DNA of 64,000 bases from contig JADLZK010010468.1 in NCBI GenBank assembly GCA_015847255.1, forward strand, positions 50,727 to 114,726, read 5' to 3'. Origin of the DNA: Hyparrhenia diplandra. Lineage: Eukaryota; Streptophyta; Magnoliopsida; Poales; Poaceae. The position numbers and the translations under genes were made by a program. The notes beneath the pieces were generated by a model. The model did no database searches. It saw only the letters and a program-made list of their open reading frames with translations, and was not told the origin of the DNA. Position 1 is the stretch's first letter; the number at the start of each line of letters is the position of its first letter. Positions 33,771 to 45,066 of the stretch are shown here, one piece after another.

Positions 33771-33779
33771 ATTTCCACG

Positions 33780-34135
33780 CTCTGTGGTTACTGGGATGGG
33801 CAAAGGAGGTAGGTAAAGGAAAGGGAATACAAATTATTTCGTGCTTATTCAATGATTGTTTGCTTTATATAATATTCAATTTGAGGAACTCCTACCGTGC
33901 TTTTCCATAAAAATCAATTCATAGGCATAAAGTACCAGTTCTTTTTTTGTGCTACCTTGGTTGGGCACATGAGGTAGGCAACAGGGGAAGGGGCAGTTGA
34001 GATTCTTGTGTGCTTGTTCAATGAGAGTTTGCTTAAGAATATCCAATTTGGGGAGCTCCTGTCATGCTTGAGGGAGGCAAAATCATTCCAGAACTCAGAA
34101 AAATTCAATTCAGTCATAAAGCAATCTGCTCTTTT
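33780..34135 (+). repeat. diverged tandem duplication, about 175-bp unit
   Basis: Two units (about 33795-33955 and 33960-34130) share GGGCA-A-GAGGTAGG, TTGTTCAATGA-GTTTGCTT, CAATTTG-GGA-CTCCT and a final ATTCA-GCATAAAG block. Divergence is high, so the event is old. Confidence 0.65.
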
Positions 34136-34725
34136 TCTCTCTCTAAAGCTATACCTGGAGTTCGATTGCCAATCTAAAGCTTAACACTCACTCAAATTGG
34201 AATTTTGGTTTTATTTTCAATTGATAGTCGCAAAAAAATAATATCCAATAGAATGATATGTAATGTCCTTGCTGTTAGGGTTATTCAAGAGCAATGTGTT
34301 ACATGGGAGATTAATAGAGAGAAAGGTTCTGCACTTGGAAATAGTATGGTAAAATATTGGTTGAGCCATTCAAAGCATGCCGAGCCAGATGTTATTTATG
34401 TCAGAACATTCCTATTCTGGAATGTTGGTTGGGTTTGAATTGAGAAAGAAAAGCAAGTTAAATATGATGGGCTTTCCTGATATGGGTTAGCAATGGTAAG
34501 CTAAGAAGCCTATATTCTGATGTCCCTATCTTATGGTCTGTCTTTATAAGCTGGCATGCTAGAAGCAAACTGCATATCTCAATGTTGTCCTAACTTCTAC
34601 CTCAACTTAGATATTCTCTTATTGCTTTATAGATAATATGCTTTTGACTGTCCATCCTATTGGGATCAAGCTTAAGGTAGTTTTTATTGGGATCTATAGG
34701 TGCCACTAGCTTTGATAGTTTGATC

Positions 34726-34854
34726 CCTTTCAGAGATTGTCAGCTGTACAATGTGCACACCCAATGTCCTTTACTGTAACCACTTTATTCCCTTTCAGAG
34801 ATTATCAGCAATACATGTGCACACCCTGATGCCCTTTACTGTATCCACATCTAT
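34726..34854 (+). repeat. tandem duplication, about 64-bp unit
   Basis: TCCCTTTCAGAGATT-TCAGC and GTGCACACCC-ATG-CCTTTACTGTA occur twice in a row. Similar local duplication occurs at about 35185-35250 (GATGGCTACAA...CCTGACTCATTT twice). Confidence 0.8.
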
Positions 34855-34859
34855 AGTTC

Positions 34860-35620
34860 TATGTGCTTTTGATCTGCTTTGTCTAAATATTCCTAGCCCT
34901 TATCTCAGTTACCAAGTTTTTCTGAAACCTAACATTGCAGAATTTTTATAGTTAGAGCGCCATGATGGGTTGCCTCAGTTATCCTTCTTTAGAGTTATGC
35001 AGCCATGTCTGTGAAAGAATACATTGATCAATCAAACCTTTTTTTCACTGCAGTTAGGCACAAATGGTTCAGCTTAGATGCTGATTTGTGAACAATATAA
35101 AAAGGGAATCTTCACTTTCAGCTATCAACCATGTTTGTTGCCTCTTATGTTCTTCTTTGTGAACTACAGTACCAATCTTTTCTTCTCTTTATGATGGCTA
35201 CAATACAACCTGACTCATTTCTTTATAGGATGGCTACAACCTGACTCATTTCATTCAGAGGTATTGTATCTCTTCCAAAAAGAAGCAGCTTTTTCATTAA
35301 CTGATGGGCTGGAGTTTAAATCTGTGGCCATCCAATTTTCTGCTGGAATAATTGTTCTTTGTACTCCCTCTCGTTTGCAAATATTTGACTTTTGGGAATC
35401 TAATATTAGACAAGCTTCACGTCAAATATTAGGTAAGGTTTGAAATCTCACACCATGTAAATCTTGTTATTGGACACAGAACTGAAGCTGAAAAAAAAAA
35501 TCTCGTCCTACCTACTGGGTCTCAGTTGTCCATTCTTTCAAGGTTTGCACAGATGCTTAAAGTTGTTCATGTAAATGTATTGTTTTATTTTGGTATTTCA
35601 GTGTTTATAAATGTTGTACC
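34860..35620. other. no gene seen; decayed MITE end near 35363
   Basis: TACTCCCTCTCGTTTGCAAA at about 35362 looks like one Stowaway terminus, but no matching right end was found. The rest is AT-rich without exon-like features. Confidence 0.4.
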
Positions 35621-35625
35621 TGCAG

Positions 35626-35748
35626 GTCAAGTTAACTGCAAAATTTGGACAGTCAATGGACGTCAATCCAGAATTGAGAATTCAGAGCATTGGCTGCCAT
35701 GTAACATTTAGTTTAATCCAGTTTCTAGCCCCTTCTCTTCGACACTAA
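35626..35748 (+). CDS. possible terminal exon, unrecognised
   Basis: Follows a good acceptor (TTGTACCTGCAG, ending 35625). The phase-0 frame reads VKLTAKFGQSMDVNPELRIQ and runs to TAA at 35746-35748. No family recognised and no phase-compatible upstream exon identified. Confidence 0.25.
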   Translation, partial: VKLTAKFGQSMDVNPELRIQSIGCHVTFSLIQFLAPSLRH

Positions 35749-35759
35749 TTGCAGCTAGG

Positions 35760-36755
35760 AAATGGAAGAGCTCAAAGTTTTTTATTTTTTTTTAAAAAAG
35801 TCCTGCTCTCGACTGAAGGAAGCACTTGGCATTCTCTTCGTAGGCCCGTCTTTGTTAAGGTTCTTAGTGTACTTGCTACTGTTCGATCGCATTCAGTTTT
35901 GTATGCATTTTGCTGTTGAAGAATAAGAGCTTGTTTAGAATGGATGAACATTCAATTCATAGTTTGAAAAAAAAACTATGATTTTTTGAATCAGAGCATT
36001 ATTGTGGAGGTCAGAGTTCAAATTCTCTGTTTTTGTATATCCATGTGCGCCATGGTGTAGCTAGTTAAGGTTCTCATTTAATGATTTTTACTTGTCGCAA
36101 TTATGTCAAAATTCAAGAACATCTCAAATGTCTCAGGCAGCAGCCGTCGCGCCGAGCCTTTTCTTCGTCCCCCGCCGCGCCCACTTGTCGGAGTCGGAGT
36201 TCACACCTCACCAGTACCATTTGGGAAAGCTAGCTGCGCCATGGTGTGATCTGAGTAACCATCATCGCCTTGCTCGTCGAGTTTGGCAAGAGACGGTGGG
36301 TGCCGTCTTTTGGTCCGAGGATCGATCGTTGGATCTCGATCGTTTCGTGCCTGAATTTGATTTCGCATCCGCATCTGCGGTCGTGAGGTGGGGAATTCAG
36401 AGAAGCTACCACTATCTGATAGTAGCAGCATGGATTTGGTTTGCTATTATTGGATCATAATATGCAGCCCACCGGCTAGTAAAGCTCTTGTCACAAAGTC
36501 CAGCAAGGACTGGGCATTGAGCAGTGAGCACACTGTGCCGACAAACGCGACTCCTGAGTCCTGCCCTGCCTGGCTGGCTGGGATGACATCGTATCTCTCT
36601 CGGGTGCCGCCTACCGTAGGCCGTAGCCTGATCGTGCCTAGGTGCTGAATGAACAGTGTATGCTCGATTACTGTACTGTAACTGCATTCTGAAGAATTAC
36701 TAATTCTGACGAGGAGATCGATCTGACGGGTATGTAAATGATGATGACTGATCGA
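35760..36755. other. no recognisable gene
   Basis: A 122-codon plus-strand frame at 36092-36460 has no domain and is open on the opposite strand too. It does not resemble the missing N-terminal exons of the GH3 gene that starts at 36761. Confidence 0.4.
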
Positions 36756-36760
36756 TGCAG

Positions 36761-39700
36761 GTGGTGTCGACCGAGGCGCGGGCGATGCACAACACAACGT
36801 GGGGCTGGCGGGGCTCACGTTCTGGAGCCCTAACATCAGCATCTTCCGGGACCCGCGGTGGGGGCGAGACCCCCGGCGAGGACGAGGACCCGCTCCTCAC
36901 CAGCAAGTACGCCGTCGGCTACGTCACGGGGCTGCAGGACGCCGGCTCCGGCAGCGGCCTCAAGGTCGCCGCCTGCTGCAAAGCACTACACCGCCTATGA
37001 CGTCGACAACTGGAAGGGCGTCGAGCGATACACCTTCAACGCCGTGGTAAGCCCCAAACTAGTACGACCCTGCACTTGCATAACCAGCCATGCTTGCTAC
37101 TGCTAGCACGGCACGGCTGCACCTGCCTCTCCTTTTCGTCCCTGATCAAGCTTTGCCGTAGATCGGATCAGAATTGAGGCTCACACCGACACTAGTAGCA
37201 TGGCATGTGGCCTTACATCGGCAGTGACAGACAGCCTTTACAGGAAGTTCGCCGTATACGGCTGCTTCTCTCCCATTCCGTGGCTGCAAAGTCCTGAACT
37301 CCTGATGAGTGAGACCACCTTTTTTGTCGTCAACATCTACTTGAATGGCAGCGAGCCTTTTTATTCTTCAATTCTCTCTCTTATAGTAGTAACACGGATC
37401 GAGTAACAAAGAAAACATGGAAGAAGATGAAAGATACATGGACAATCCCCCATAATTAACAAAGAAGAATGATTGATTAGGGGAATGCCCCAAGGCGCAC
37501 ATCTAGTATGCTAGATCACAAACAAAGCCGCGGCAACATCCGTAGTATGCTAGATCATCGACCACTACGGATTTTCTGTTTTTAGTTGTTAATCCCATCA
37601 GATTCCGGGTGGTTTCAGACAGTCCACCCAGAAGCATAAACAAAAAACAAACCTGCATTTTTCAATGCCGTGGTCCTTGGAGGATAGAGCACTGTCGTAA
37701 ACTGTACCATATTGTATCGACTATTATCTGCCTGGATCAGGAGAAGATCATTTTTGGCTTTTGGTTTTTGTATATTGGTCAGGGAATACTAGGCGCATTA
37801 GACAAACACAATGACGCACACCTAACCTAACCATGTGTTTCCCTAGCAATATATTGTAGCTGATCATCAGTCCGTGATCGCTGCTACGCGCAGCGACACG
37901 TAGGCACTTGTTTCTGAAGAGATCCCTTGCGAGATGCTTGGATGGTGCAGAGGAACTTACGTGAATGCAGCAAGTTCCAGCATTCTGATGTTTCGGATTG
38001 GTGATGTGCGTGCAGGTGTCGCAGCAGGACCTGGACGACATGTTCAAGAGCTGCGTGGTGGACGGGAACGTGGCCAGCGTCATGTGCTCCCTACAACCAG
38101 GTCAACGGGAAGCCCACCTGTGCCGACGAAGGATCTCCTGTCCGGAGTCATCAGAGATTGGAAGCTCAACGGTAGGTGTCAATCCAAATCCACCATGATT
38201 TTGCAGCTCATCTCATGTTCAGAAAACATCTTGAGCAATGGCATTGATCCTGTGCATTTAGGTTCTTTGAGGATACCCCAAATGACAAATGCTGCTTAAT
38301 TCTGAAACGTTAGCCCAATGTTGATCAATTGGTCTCTGTATACGTTTCCCTGCGGGTACATTTCGTCAGACTGCGACTCGGTCGACGTGCTGTACAACAA
38401 CCAGCACTACACCAAAACCCCGAGGACGCAGCCGCCATCTCGATCAAAGCTGGTATGTATGCCAAAATTGCCAACGTCCATATGTCGTTCATGCTGATGC
38501 TCGGCCACGACCCACGATAACAATTAGCCTTTACACGTCTCTGCTGACTCCGGCAGGGGCTGGACCTCAACTGCGGCAACTTCCTGGCGCAGCACACGGT
38601 GGCGGCCGTGCAGGCCGGCAAGCTGTCTGAGTCCGACGTCGATCGCGCCATCACCAACAACTTCATCACGCTCATGCGGCTAGGCATCTTCGACGGCGAC
38701 CCGCGGGAGCTGCCGTTCGGCAACCTTGGTCCCAGCGACGTGTGCACATCCTTAAAACCAGGGCTGGCTCGCGAGGCCGCGCGCCAGGGCATCGTGCTCC
38801 CTCAAGAACAGTGGCGCGCTCCGCTCTCTGTCAGCTCCATCAAGTCCATGGCCGTCATTGGCCCCCAATGCCAATGCCAGCTTCGCCCATGATCGTGGCA
38901 ACTCACGAAACTGAAGGTATTATACGATTGTTACCCCAGAACTTCTTATGTTGTTAAGAACGTGGCCGCTCACCGATCTGCTGCCGATGGAGTACAGGTA
39001 CGCCGTGCAAGTACACGACGCCGCTGCAGGGCCTCGGTGCGAACGTGGCCACCCGTGTACCAGCCGGGGTGCACGAACGTGGGGGTGCAGCGGCAACAGC
39101 CGGGTGCAGCGGCAACAGCCTGCAGCTGGACGCGGCCAGCGCTGACGTGACCGTGCTGGTCGTCGGCGCCGACCAGTCCATCAGGCGCGAGCCTGGACCG
39201 GACGAGCCTCCTGCTGCCGGGCCAGCAGCCGCAACTCGTGTCCGCGGTCGCCAACGCGTCCAGAGGCCCGTGCATCCTCGTCGTCATGTCAGGCGGCCCC
39301 TTCGACATCTCGTTCGCCAAGTCCAGCGACAAGATCGCCGCGATTCTTTGGGTCGGGTACCCCGGCGAAGCCGTGGCGCCGCCATCGCCGACGTCTCTTC
39401 GGCTACCACAACCCAAGTAGTAATAACACTGGCTGCGTCTGCAACCCATTGCTCTGTCTATATGTCCTTACTGACGAGAATGACTGACTGTTTCGATGAT
39501 GATGGTGCATGATCGCAGGTGGAAGGTTGCCGGTGACGTGGTACCCCGAGTCGTTCACCAAGGTCCCGATGACCGACATGCGCATGCGGCCGGACCCGAC
39601 GACGGGCTACCCCGGCCGGACGCACCGGTTTTACACCGGCGACACGGTGTACGCGTTCGGCGACGGGCTGAGAGCTACACCAACTACGCGCACCACCTGG

Positions 39701-40087
39701 TGTCGGCGCCGAAGCAGGTGGCTCTGCAGCTCGCGGAGGGCCACACGTGCCTGACCGAGCAGTGCCTGTCCGTGGAGGCCGAGGGCGCGCACTGCGAGGG
39801 CCTGGCGTTCGACGTGCACCTCCGGGTGCGGAACGCGGGCGAGATGTCCGGCGCACACACGGTGTTCCTGTTCTCGTCGCCGCCGGCGGTGCACAACGCG
39901 CCAGCGAAGCACCTGCTGGGTTTCGAGAAGGTGTCGCTGGGCCGGGCAGGCGGGCGTGGTGGCGTTCAAGGTGGACGTGTGCAAGGACCTCAGCGTCGTG
40001 GACGAGCTGGGCAGCAGGAAGGTGGCGCTCGGCAGCCACACGCTGCACGTCGGGGACCTCAAGCACACGCTCAATTTGAGAGTTTGA
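36761..40087 (+). pseudogene. beta-D-xylosidase/alpha-L-arabinofuranosidase (GH3) pseudogene, 5'-truncated, introns retained
   Basis: Six exon remnants follow the GH3 plant beta-xylosidase order: 36761-37046 (VVSTEARAM; LTFWSPNISIFRDPRWG; TAYDVDNWKGVERYTF), 38016-38171 (VSQQDLDD; SCVVDGNVASVMC), about 38355-38452 (SDCDSVDVLYNNQHYT, with the nucleophile Asp of the GH3 'SD' motif), 38557-38916 (LDLNCGNFLAQHTVAAVQ; ELPFGNLGPSDVCTS), 38998-39415 (PLQGLGANVAT; ADVTVLVVGADQSI; ILVVMSGGPFDISFAKSSDK) and 39519-40087 (GRLPVTWYPESFTKVPMTD to a TGA at 40085-40087). The family's secreted wall enzymes release xylose or arabinose from xylan. Signal peptide and the N-terminal 200 or so residues are absent. 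At least eight small indels break the frame, and the exon-3 acceptor reads TGCGG where TGCAG is expected. Retained introns exclude a processed copy. Confidence 0.95.
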
Positions 40088-40464
40088 TGAAGACGCCGAG
40101 ACCGATCGAGAGGGAGGGGAAATGGCTACCAATGTGAAGGCAGTTGGAATTGGAGGATTGGATCGCGGTCGGTCGGACAGAGATTTTTTGTCAGGTCAGA
40201 ATTGGTTGGGCAGGTGTCTAATAAAGGCTTCCTGTTGGCAAAAGAATTGGATCCACGGGCAGCTTAGTGATTTGTTTGGAGGTGTGGGATTCATTGGAGG
40301 TTCGATTTGTGATTGTAATCCCGATAAATTTAATCGATTGCAAATTTCGAAGGGAGTATGAAGAGCTCTTTTCATACAATCATCAATTTGAACGTCCTCG
40401 CATGGTTCTTTTCTCATGAAAAGGACAATCTGACTTCGGGGCTACGTTGATTGCACGAAAATTT

Positions 40465-40724
40465 GATAAAAATTGCAAATTTTTAGACTCTCTCTCCATC
40501 ACATCACATTAAATCTGGCAAAGGCGTATGTTTGGGGCAGTAAATGTAGGTAAAAAAATAACTAATTACACATTTTTTTGTTGTAGAATCGAGACGAATC
40601 TTTTGAGCCTAGTTAATCCATAATTGGACAATATTTACCACAAACAAGCTAAACGTGTGCTACGATTGTACTAGAGGGAGTTAGAAAACTCACTTTTACT
40701 AAAATTTAGCCATCTAAACAAGGC
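40465..40724. mobile_element. PIF/Harbinger (Tourist-like) MITE, left end missing
   Basis: The interior phrase GAGACGAATCTTTTGAGCCT and the right end CCATCTAAACAAGGC are standard for this large grass MITE family. The matching left end (GGCCTTGTTTAGATGG type) is not present; similarity fades near 40465. Confidence 0.7.
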
Positions 40725-41137
40725 ACCATGCAGGTATTTTAGCCATCTAAACAGTATTGGGTTACAAATACTTAGATGATATAAAATCCGTCCATTGATG
40801 GCTCTAACAGGGCCAAATTATGTATGCAGGTGTCTAATAAAGCATATGAATTTTTAGGTGTATGCATCACCTTTTGGGCGACACGCAGGATCCAGGGTCA
40901 TCCGCTAGCAGCTGCTCGTGGCAAGGGAGATCATCCGAAAAATGGACCAAATCTTGATAGCAGAGACCTCACGAAGCACAAATGTCTTGGTTTTAAAAAA
41001 TTGGGCTTCAGGTACTCAGCTAAGATCACCAGACTGAAACTTGTACATATTATTACAAGTTCTACAAAAACATGGATGATCGGTGATCACTCGTAGTTGT
41101 AGACCTGTGCTGTGCCGTAACATATCAACATCAAGTT
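40725..41137. other. no gene seen
   Basis: Contains a second CCATCTAAACA phrase (40743) and one copy of the 17-bp direct repeat GCAGGTGTCTAATAAAG (40826-40842; the other is at 40210-40226). No coding feature recognised. Confidence 0.5.
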
Positions 41138-41306
41138 GTCCACGCACTGTTTTTTTTTTTTTCGCGCGACGGGCATTTACCCGTTTTTCATTAAGAAAGG
41201 AAAACCAAATCTAAATCTGAATAGAGTTCATGATGCGAGTGGACGTCAAAAAAAACAAAACTAAAAAGAGAACGAATAACATATCTACTGGACGTCCACG
41301 CACTGT
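41138..41306 (-). mobile_element. 5'-truncated LINE tail (41151-41293) with 13-bp target duplication
   Basis: On the minus strand the insert ends CTTAATGAAAAACGGGTAAA TGCCCGTCGCGCG and a poly(A). GTCCACGCACTGT is duplicated at 41138-41150 and 41294-41306. The same family's 3' end occurs, longer, at 52366. Confidence 0.9.
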
Positions 41307-41309
41307 ACG

Positions 41310-42630
41310 TCCATAAAAGTATACTGGGAGGGTAGTCCTTTGTTTTCCTGACATATTGCAACTCAGAAACCTTTGAGAATACATATAAAATTTGGTACGA
41401 ATAGTAACTTATGAATTGTAATTGTCTCATGATTATCTATTAAAAAAGCCAAAGCCTAGCCACTGCCAGAAGACTACAAGTATACCGATGGGCATTCATT
41501 CTTCTAATTTTGCTGGTCAAGGCAATCACTTCAGCCTTGACGTTGCACATGAATCCATGGACACGAAGAAGAGGCAGAAAGTGGAATAGCACACCTAATG
41601 TCCACAAAAGAAAATGAAAACCAAACCATGAAAGAATAACATTTAAAGGAAACCATAGCTTAGTCGAATTTCTTATATGCATGCTGCGTGGGAGGCAGAG
41701 CAATGGTCCGATCGTCTCTCTCGACCAACCGGTGCACCATGCTCTTGTGTGTACTCGGGCTCTGGCAGCAGCAGCGAGCTGGTCTCTTAGCAACCACCAT
41801 GGCTGCCCCTGCCCCGGCACAGCGCTGTTTAACCCAAAATTTTTGGGCAAAATTTTGGATGGATGTGATATGTATGTCGCATCGTATTTTTAGTAGCGTT
41901 TAAAAGTTTGTTAGTGGTAAATATTATCCTAAAACCAATGACGTAACAGAAGGAAAAAGAATCGTCTCATGATGCATACATGTCCCAAACTGTGTAATTA
42001 TTTTAATTTTTTCTAGTATTTAAATCTTCAAAAATGTTCTTAAGTAGGAAGACGGATGTGATGGGGAATCTTCTTTTGTAGTGGAATTTGGGGAATTTGA
42101 TGATCAAAACACACCTGTGGTGGAGAATCGAATCCTATCTGAACATGCTAGTAGGCCACGCGGCCCACGCCGTTCCACGCCGAGCATGCATGGCTGTCGG
42201 CCAGACTCCTGCGGTCCTGCCTCCATCCATATCGATGTCGTCCGGTCGTCCCTTCTCTGCTCTCTCCTCCCCAATCCAATGCCGTAATGGAGAATGCTCT
42301 CTCTATCTCTACAGTTCGTGTTGGCTCTGATCCGTACAAGCACTACTGATCTGAATGTACTACTAGTCCTGGTTTTCCAGCGGCACTGCTTTTCGCACTG
42401 AGCGCCTTGGACTGATCTGATCTGAATCCTTGTCGCCCGCCTGAGCTCGCTGCGTTGCCTCAAAGTCAAGACAAACTGAAACTGCTTCACAGCGCAGCTC
42501 GGCTTCTCCTCTGCCCATCGTGCTTTGTATAAAGGAGATGAAACGGCGAGCTTGGGTACAGTTTTCCTGACCTCTGCCCTGACAATCAGTCTGGGAAGAG
42601 CGCAGCTGCACTCAAGACACGGACCATTTG
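41310..42630. other. no gene seen
   Basis: Low-information sequence with antiparallel open frames. A fragment at about 41820-41990 (AAAATTTTTGGGCAAAATTT, TTAGTGGTAAATATTATCCT) looks like part of a Harbinger-type MITE. Bases 42360-42630 are probably the distal promoter of the SAUR gene. Confidence 0.4.
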
Positions 42631-42636
42631 TTCGCC

Positions 42637-42644
42637 TATATATA
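42637..42644 (+). promoter_or_regulatory. TATA box of the SAUR pseudogene
   Basis: TATATATA 103 bases before the ATG at 42747, followed by a C/A-rich leader typical of a plant 5'-UTR. It is intact although the coding sequence is broken. Confidence 0.7.
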
Positions 42645-42746
42645 CAGGAGCTAGCAACCAAGACACCATCACTACAATCACAGTCACAAACTACAAAAGC
42701 ATTTCCAAGCACCAGACCTGAGGGAATCAAGGACCAAGCAGCAACC

Positions 42747-43187
42747 ATGATCAATCCTAAGAAGCTTGCTCAGTTGGCAAGGGAAGTGGCACAGGGAAAA
42801 AAATAGCCACCAAAGACGACGACCAGATGCTGCACGATTTCGCCAAAGACAAGGGCCACTGCACCGTGTACACGGTAGATGGGAGCAGGTTAAAGGTCCC
42901 ATTAGTGTACCTCAGCTCAATGGTCTTCAGTGAGCTGTTGAGGATGGATGAGGGTAGTTTGGCTTCAAAGAACGCACAAAAAAATTGAACGCAAGTTTGG
43001 CTTCACAGGTAATGCTTGGGATCACTCTGCCTTGTGATGCAGCTGTGGTGGAGTATATGATATGCTTGCTCGAGAAATGCATGAGGAGGAAGTTCAGAAG
43101 GCATTTCTGAGCTCCGTGGTGATGCCTTGCCAACAATCAAGCTATCCTTTGCCCTCCTTACCATTTGCACAAGTCTCTTGGCACTGA
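42747..43187 (+). pseudogene. SAUR (small auxin-up RNA, PF02519) pseudogene
   Basis: ATG 42747 opens MINPKKLAQLARE, the conserved grass SAUR N-terminus, then stops after 19 codons because of an indel near 42790. The next frame gives KGHCTVYTVDGSRLKVPLVY and LSSMVFSELLRMDEG. After a second lesion a third frame gives ITLPCDAAVVEYMICLLEKC, and after a further one AFLSSVVMPC, to TGA at 43185-43187. These are the SAUR blocks in order. The second lesion coincides with a local duplication: AGTTTGGCTTCA occurs twice (about 42956-42967 and 42996-43007). SAUR proteins are small intronless auxin-induced regulators of cell expansion acting through PP2C.D phosphatases. No intron is present, as expected for the family. 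Confidence 0.92.
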
Positions 43188-43189
43188 TC

Positions 43190-43735
43190 ATGGTTGCGGA
43201 CTCTGCTTTTCCTGATTGAAATCAGAGAGGCTTTGTATCAGGTGGTGTTCAGCTAGGCTGATGAAGAGTTTCTGCTAAGCTGATGCATTTATACGTAGTG
43301 AACAGAGAAGAAAAGAGCTGAGAAATTCCTTAGACAAGCCCACGACTTAGAACATGAAGTGCTGCAAGCAGAAAACAGTGTGTGGCATTGATTATATTGC
43401 TCTGGGGCCATCTGTTTGGCACTCTTGTTGGATCAACAGTAGCAAGGTCTGAGTGGCTAGGATATCACAATGTGCTGCCATACTGCTATTCCCCATGGCC
43501 CATGGGCCACGAAAACACTTGCAGATTGGGTCCAAATTGGCAATACCAATCCTTATATGTTCTATCCCAAGGTATCTGAAAGTTGCTCGACAACTTTATC
43601 AGCCCTTCAAGGCTTCAACTTGAGGTATGCAGCTGGATCAGTAGCATGTCATGTGAGCTCTATTTCGCTGCATGCCATTGCCATCTGATTGAGAAACGCA
43701 GTCGTTGCTTCCCTGCCCCTCATTTTGCTGTTTTT
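43190..43735. other. no gene seen
   Basis: Downstream flank of the SAUR pseudogene. Short open frames only. Confidence 0.5.
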
Positions 43736-43737
43736 TT

Positions 43738-44170
43738 TTACTGCAACTGCAGGGGCATGGGTGCCCCTACAGGTGATTTATTTTTATTAATAAAAAGGGC
43801 CAGGTAGAGTAAAAAAGTTCAGGAGACAAAGAAGGAAAGAAAAAAGATAAGCGAAAATAAAAGATTACAACAAGTTTTGGATCCATGAGTCAAATGCTGG
43901 TTTTGAAGTGAAAGAGGAGCTAGAAAGTGATAATGTAAGTCAAGTCATCCTTGTTCACAGGTTTCATTCGCTTAATATATCGAAATTTATTCTCTCCTGA
44001 GGGGCCTATCCCAGTGCCTAATTCTTTTCATATTCTCTCCAGTACAAAAGTACAAAAACATGTGTGGATGGCATAGATAAAAAATGTAAAGCTACTTTTG
44101 TCTTGGAGATCAGCGTCCAACTGGAATTTTTCTTTGCCCTAAGCAATTCTTGTCTGTATATTTGCTTGAA
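43738..44170 (-). mobile_element. possible LINE 3' fragment
   Basis: On the minus strand the region ends ATAAAAATAAATCACCTGTA, then a GGGGCACCCATGCCCC stem and a poly(A) run at 43739-43731. Upstream are short coding-like pieces. A target duplication was not found, so this is tentative. Confidence 0.35.
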
Positions 44171-44179
44171 GAAGGTGAA

Positions 44180-44480
44180 GCTTAGAGCAAGTCAATAAGA
44201 CTTGGCTATAAGCCAAGCCAAGTCATCGATAGCCAAGTTAAGAGCCTCATGCATAAAATAAGCTAGCCTCTTACTTTTTACTTTAAATACTATTTTTTAT
44301 ATTTAAATGAGAAGGGAAGAGAGAGTGCGTGGCATTACCATGTGAAAGCTAGCATGCAAAACCAGCCTCGGCCTCCGTGTGACCTTGGCGCGGATGCATC
44401 ATAAGCCGCGGCCCTCTCTCTCCTCCGGCAAGGACATGCGGCTGGCGTGTTGGGCGATAAGCCCATTATTGTACTGCCCT
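44180..44480. mobile_element. possible MITE
   Basis: Left end GAGCAAGTCAATAAGACTTGGCTATAAG is like a frequent grass MITE family whose ends read 'GAGCAAGT..AATAG..GGCTATAAGCC'. The right end near ATAAGCCCATTATTGTACTG matches only loosely. Confidence 0.3.
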
Positions 44481-44660
44481 TATTGGTTGATCCCCGAGGC
44501 TGCAGAAATATTGTTAGTTTATTTTTTTTGCTTTTTGATGAGATTTTTAGATGTACTTTTTATTCTGGTTTTAATTAATGTGTTTCAAATATTAGAAGCT
44601 TGACTTGTAGCTTATCTGGAAGCTAAATTCATTTGCAAAAAGGTTCAATCGGCAATTTTC

Positions 44661-44708
44661 AAGGTTAATGACCTATTATTTCAAAAAAAAAAAGGTTAAT
44701 GACCTATT
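44661..44708 (+). repeat. 17-bp direct repeats flanking a 14-base A-rich insert
   Basis: AAGGTTAATGACCTATT at 44661-44677 and 44692-44708 bracket ATTTCAAAAAAAAA. This is the structure of a retroposition event in which only the poly(A) tail was inserted. Confidence 0.85.
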
Positions 44709-45066
44709 GACCTATTATGAATTTGCCAAAAAAGACGTTGGATATTGCAGACAGAAATGGGTTTGATCGGCTCCAACCCCACACAAGTATGTAAATTTTT
44801 GTCAGGAGTCATGTCAGATTACATGCTTGTTATTCAACAAGACTAGACTACCCAGGGGGATTCTAACATTGCCTGTATAATTCTACTTTTAGGCTCTACC
44901 TGACGGAACAGTTTAGAGGCCACTGCAAAAAAATCTGAGAGGTCAGGAGATGCAAAGGAAGGCTGGGCCTTTGATGTTGATGTGTGCTAAACCCTAAAAC
45001 GGATCCAGTGTTCATTTGGTAGAATTTTTTTTTTTTTTTGGGTGAGAAATTTTGGTAGACAATGTA
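44709..45066. other. no gene seen
   Basis: AT-rich, no recognisable feature. Confidence 0.5.

Noticed and set aside
41440..41850. 136-codon minus-strand frame
   Set aside because: No domain, overlapping open frames on the plus strand, and its start lies in MITE-like sequence.
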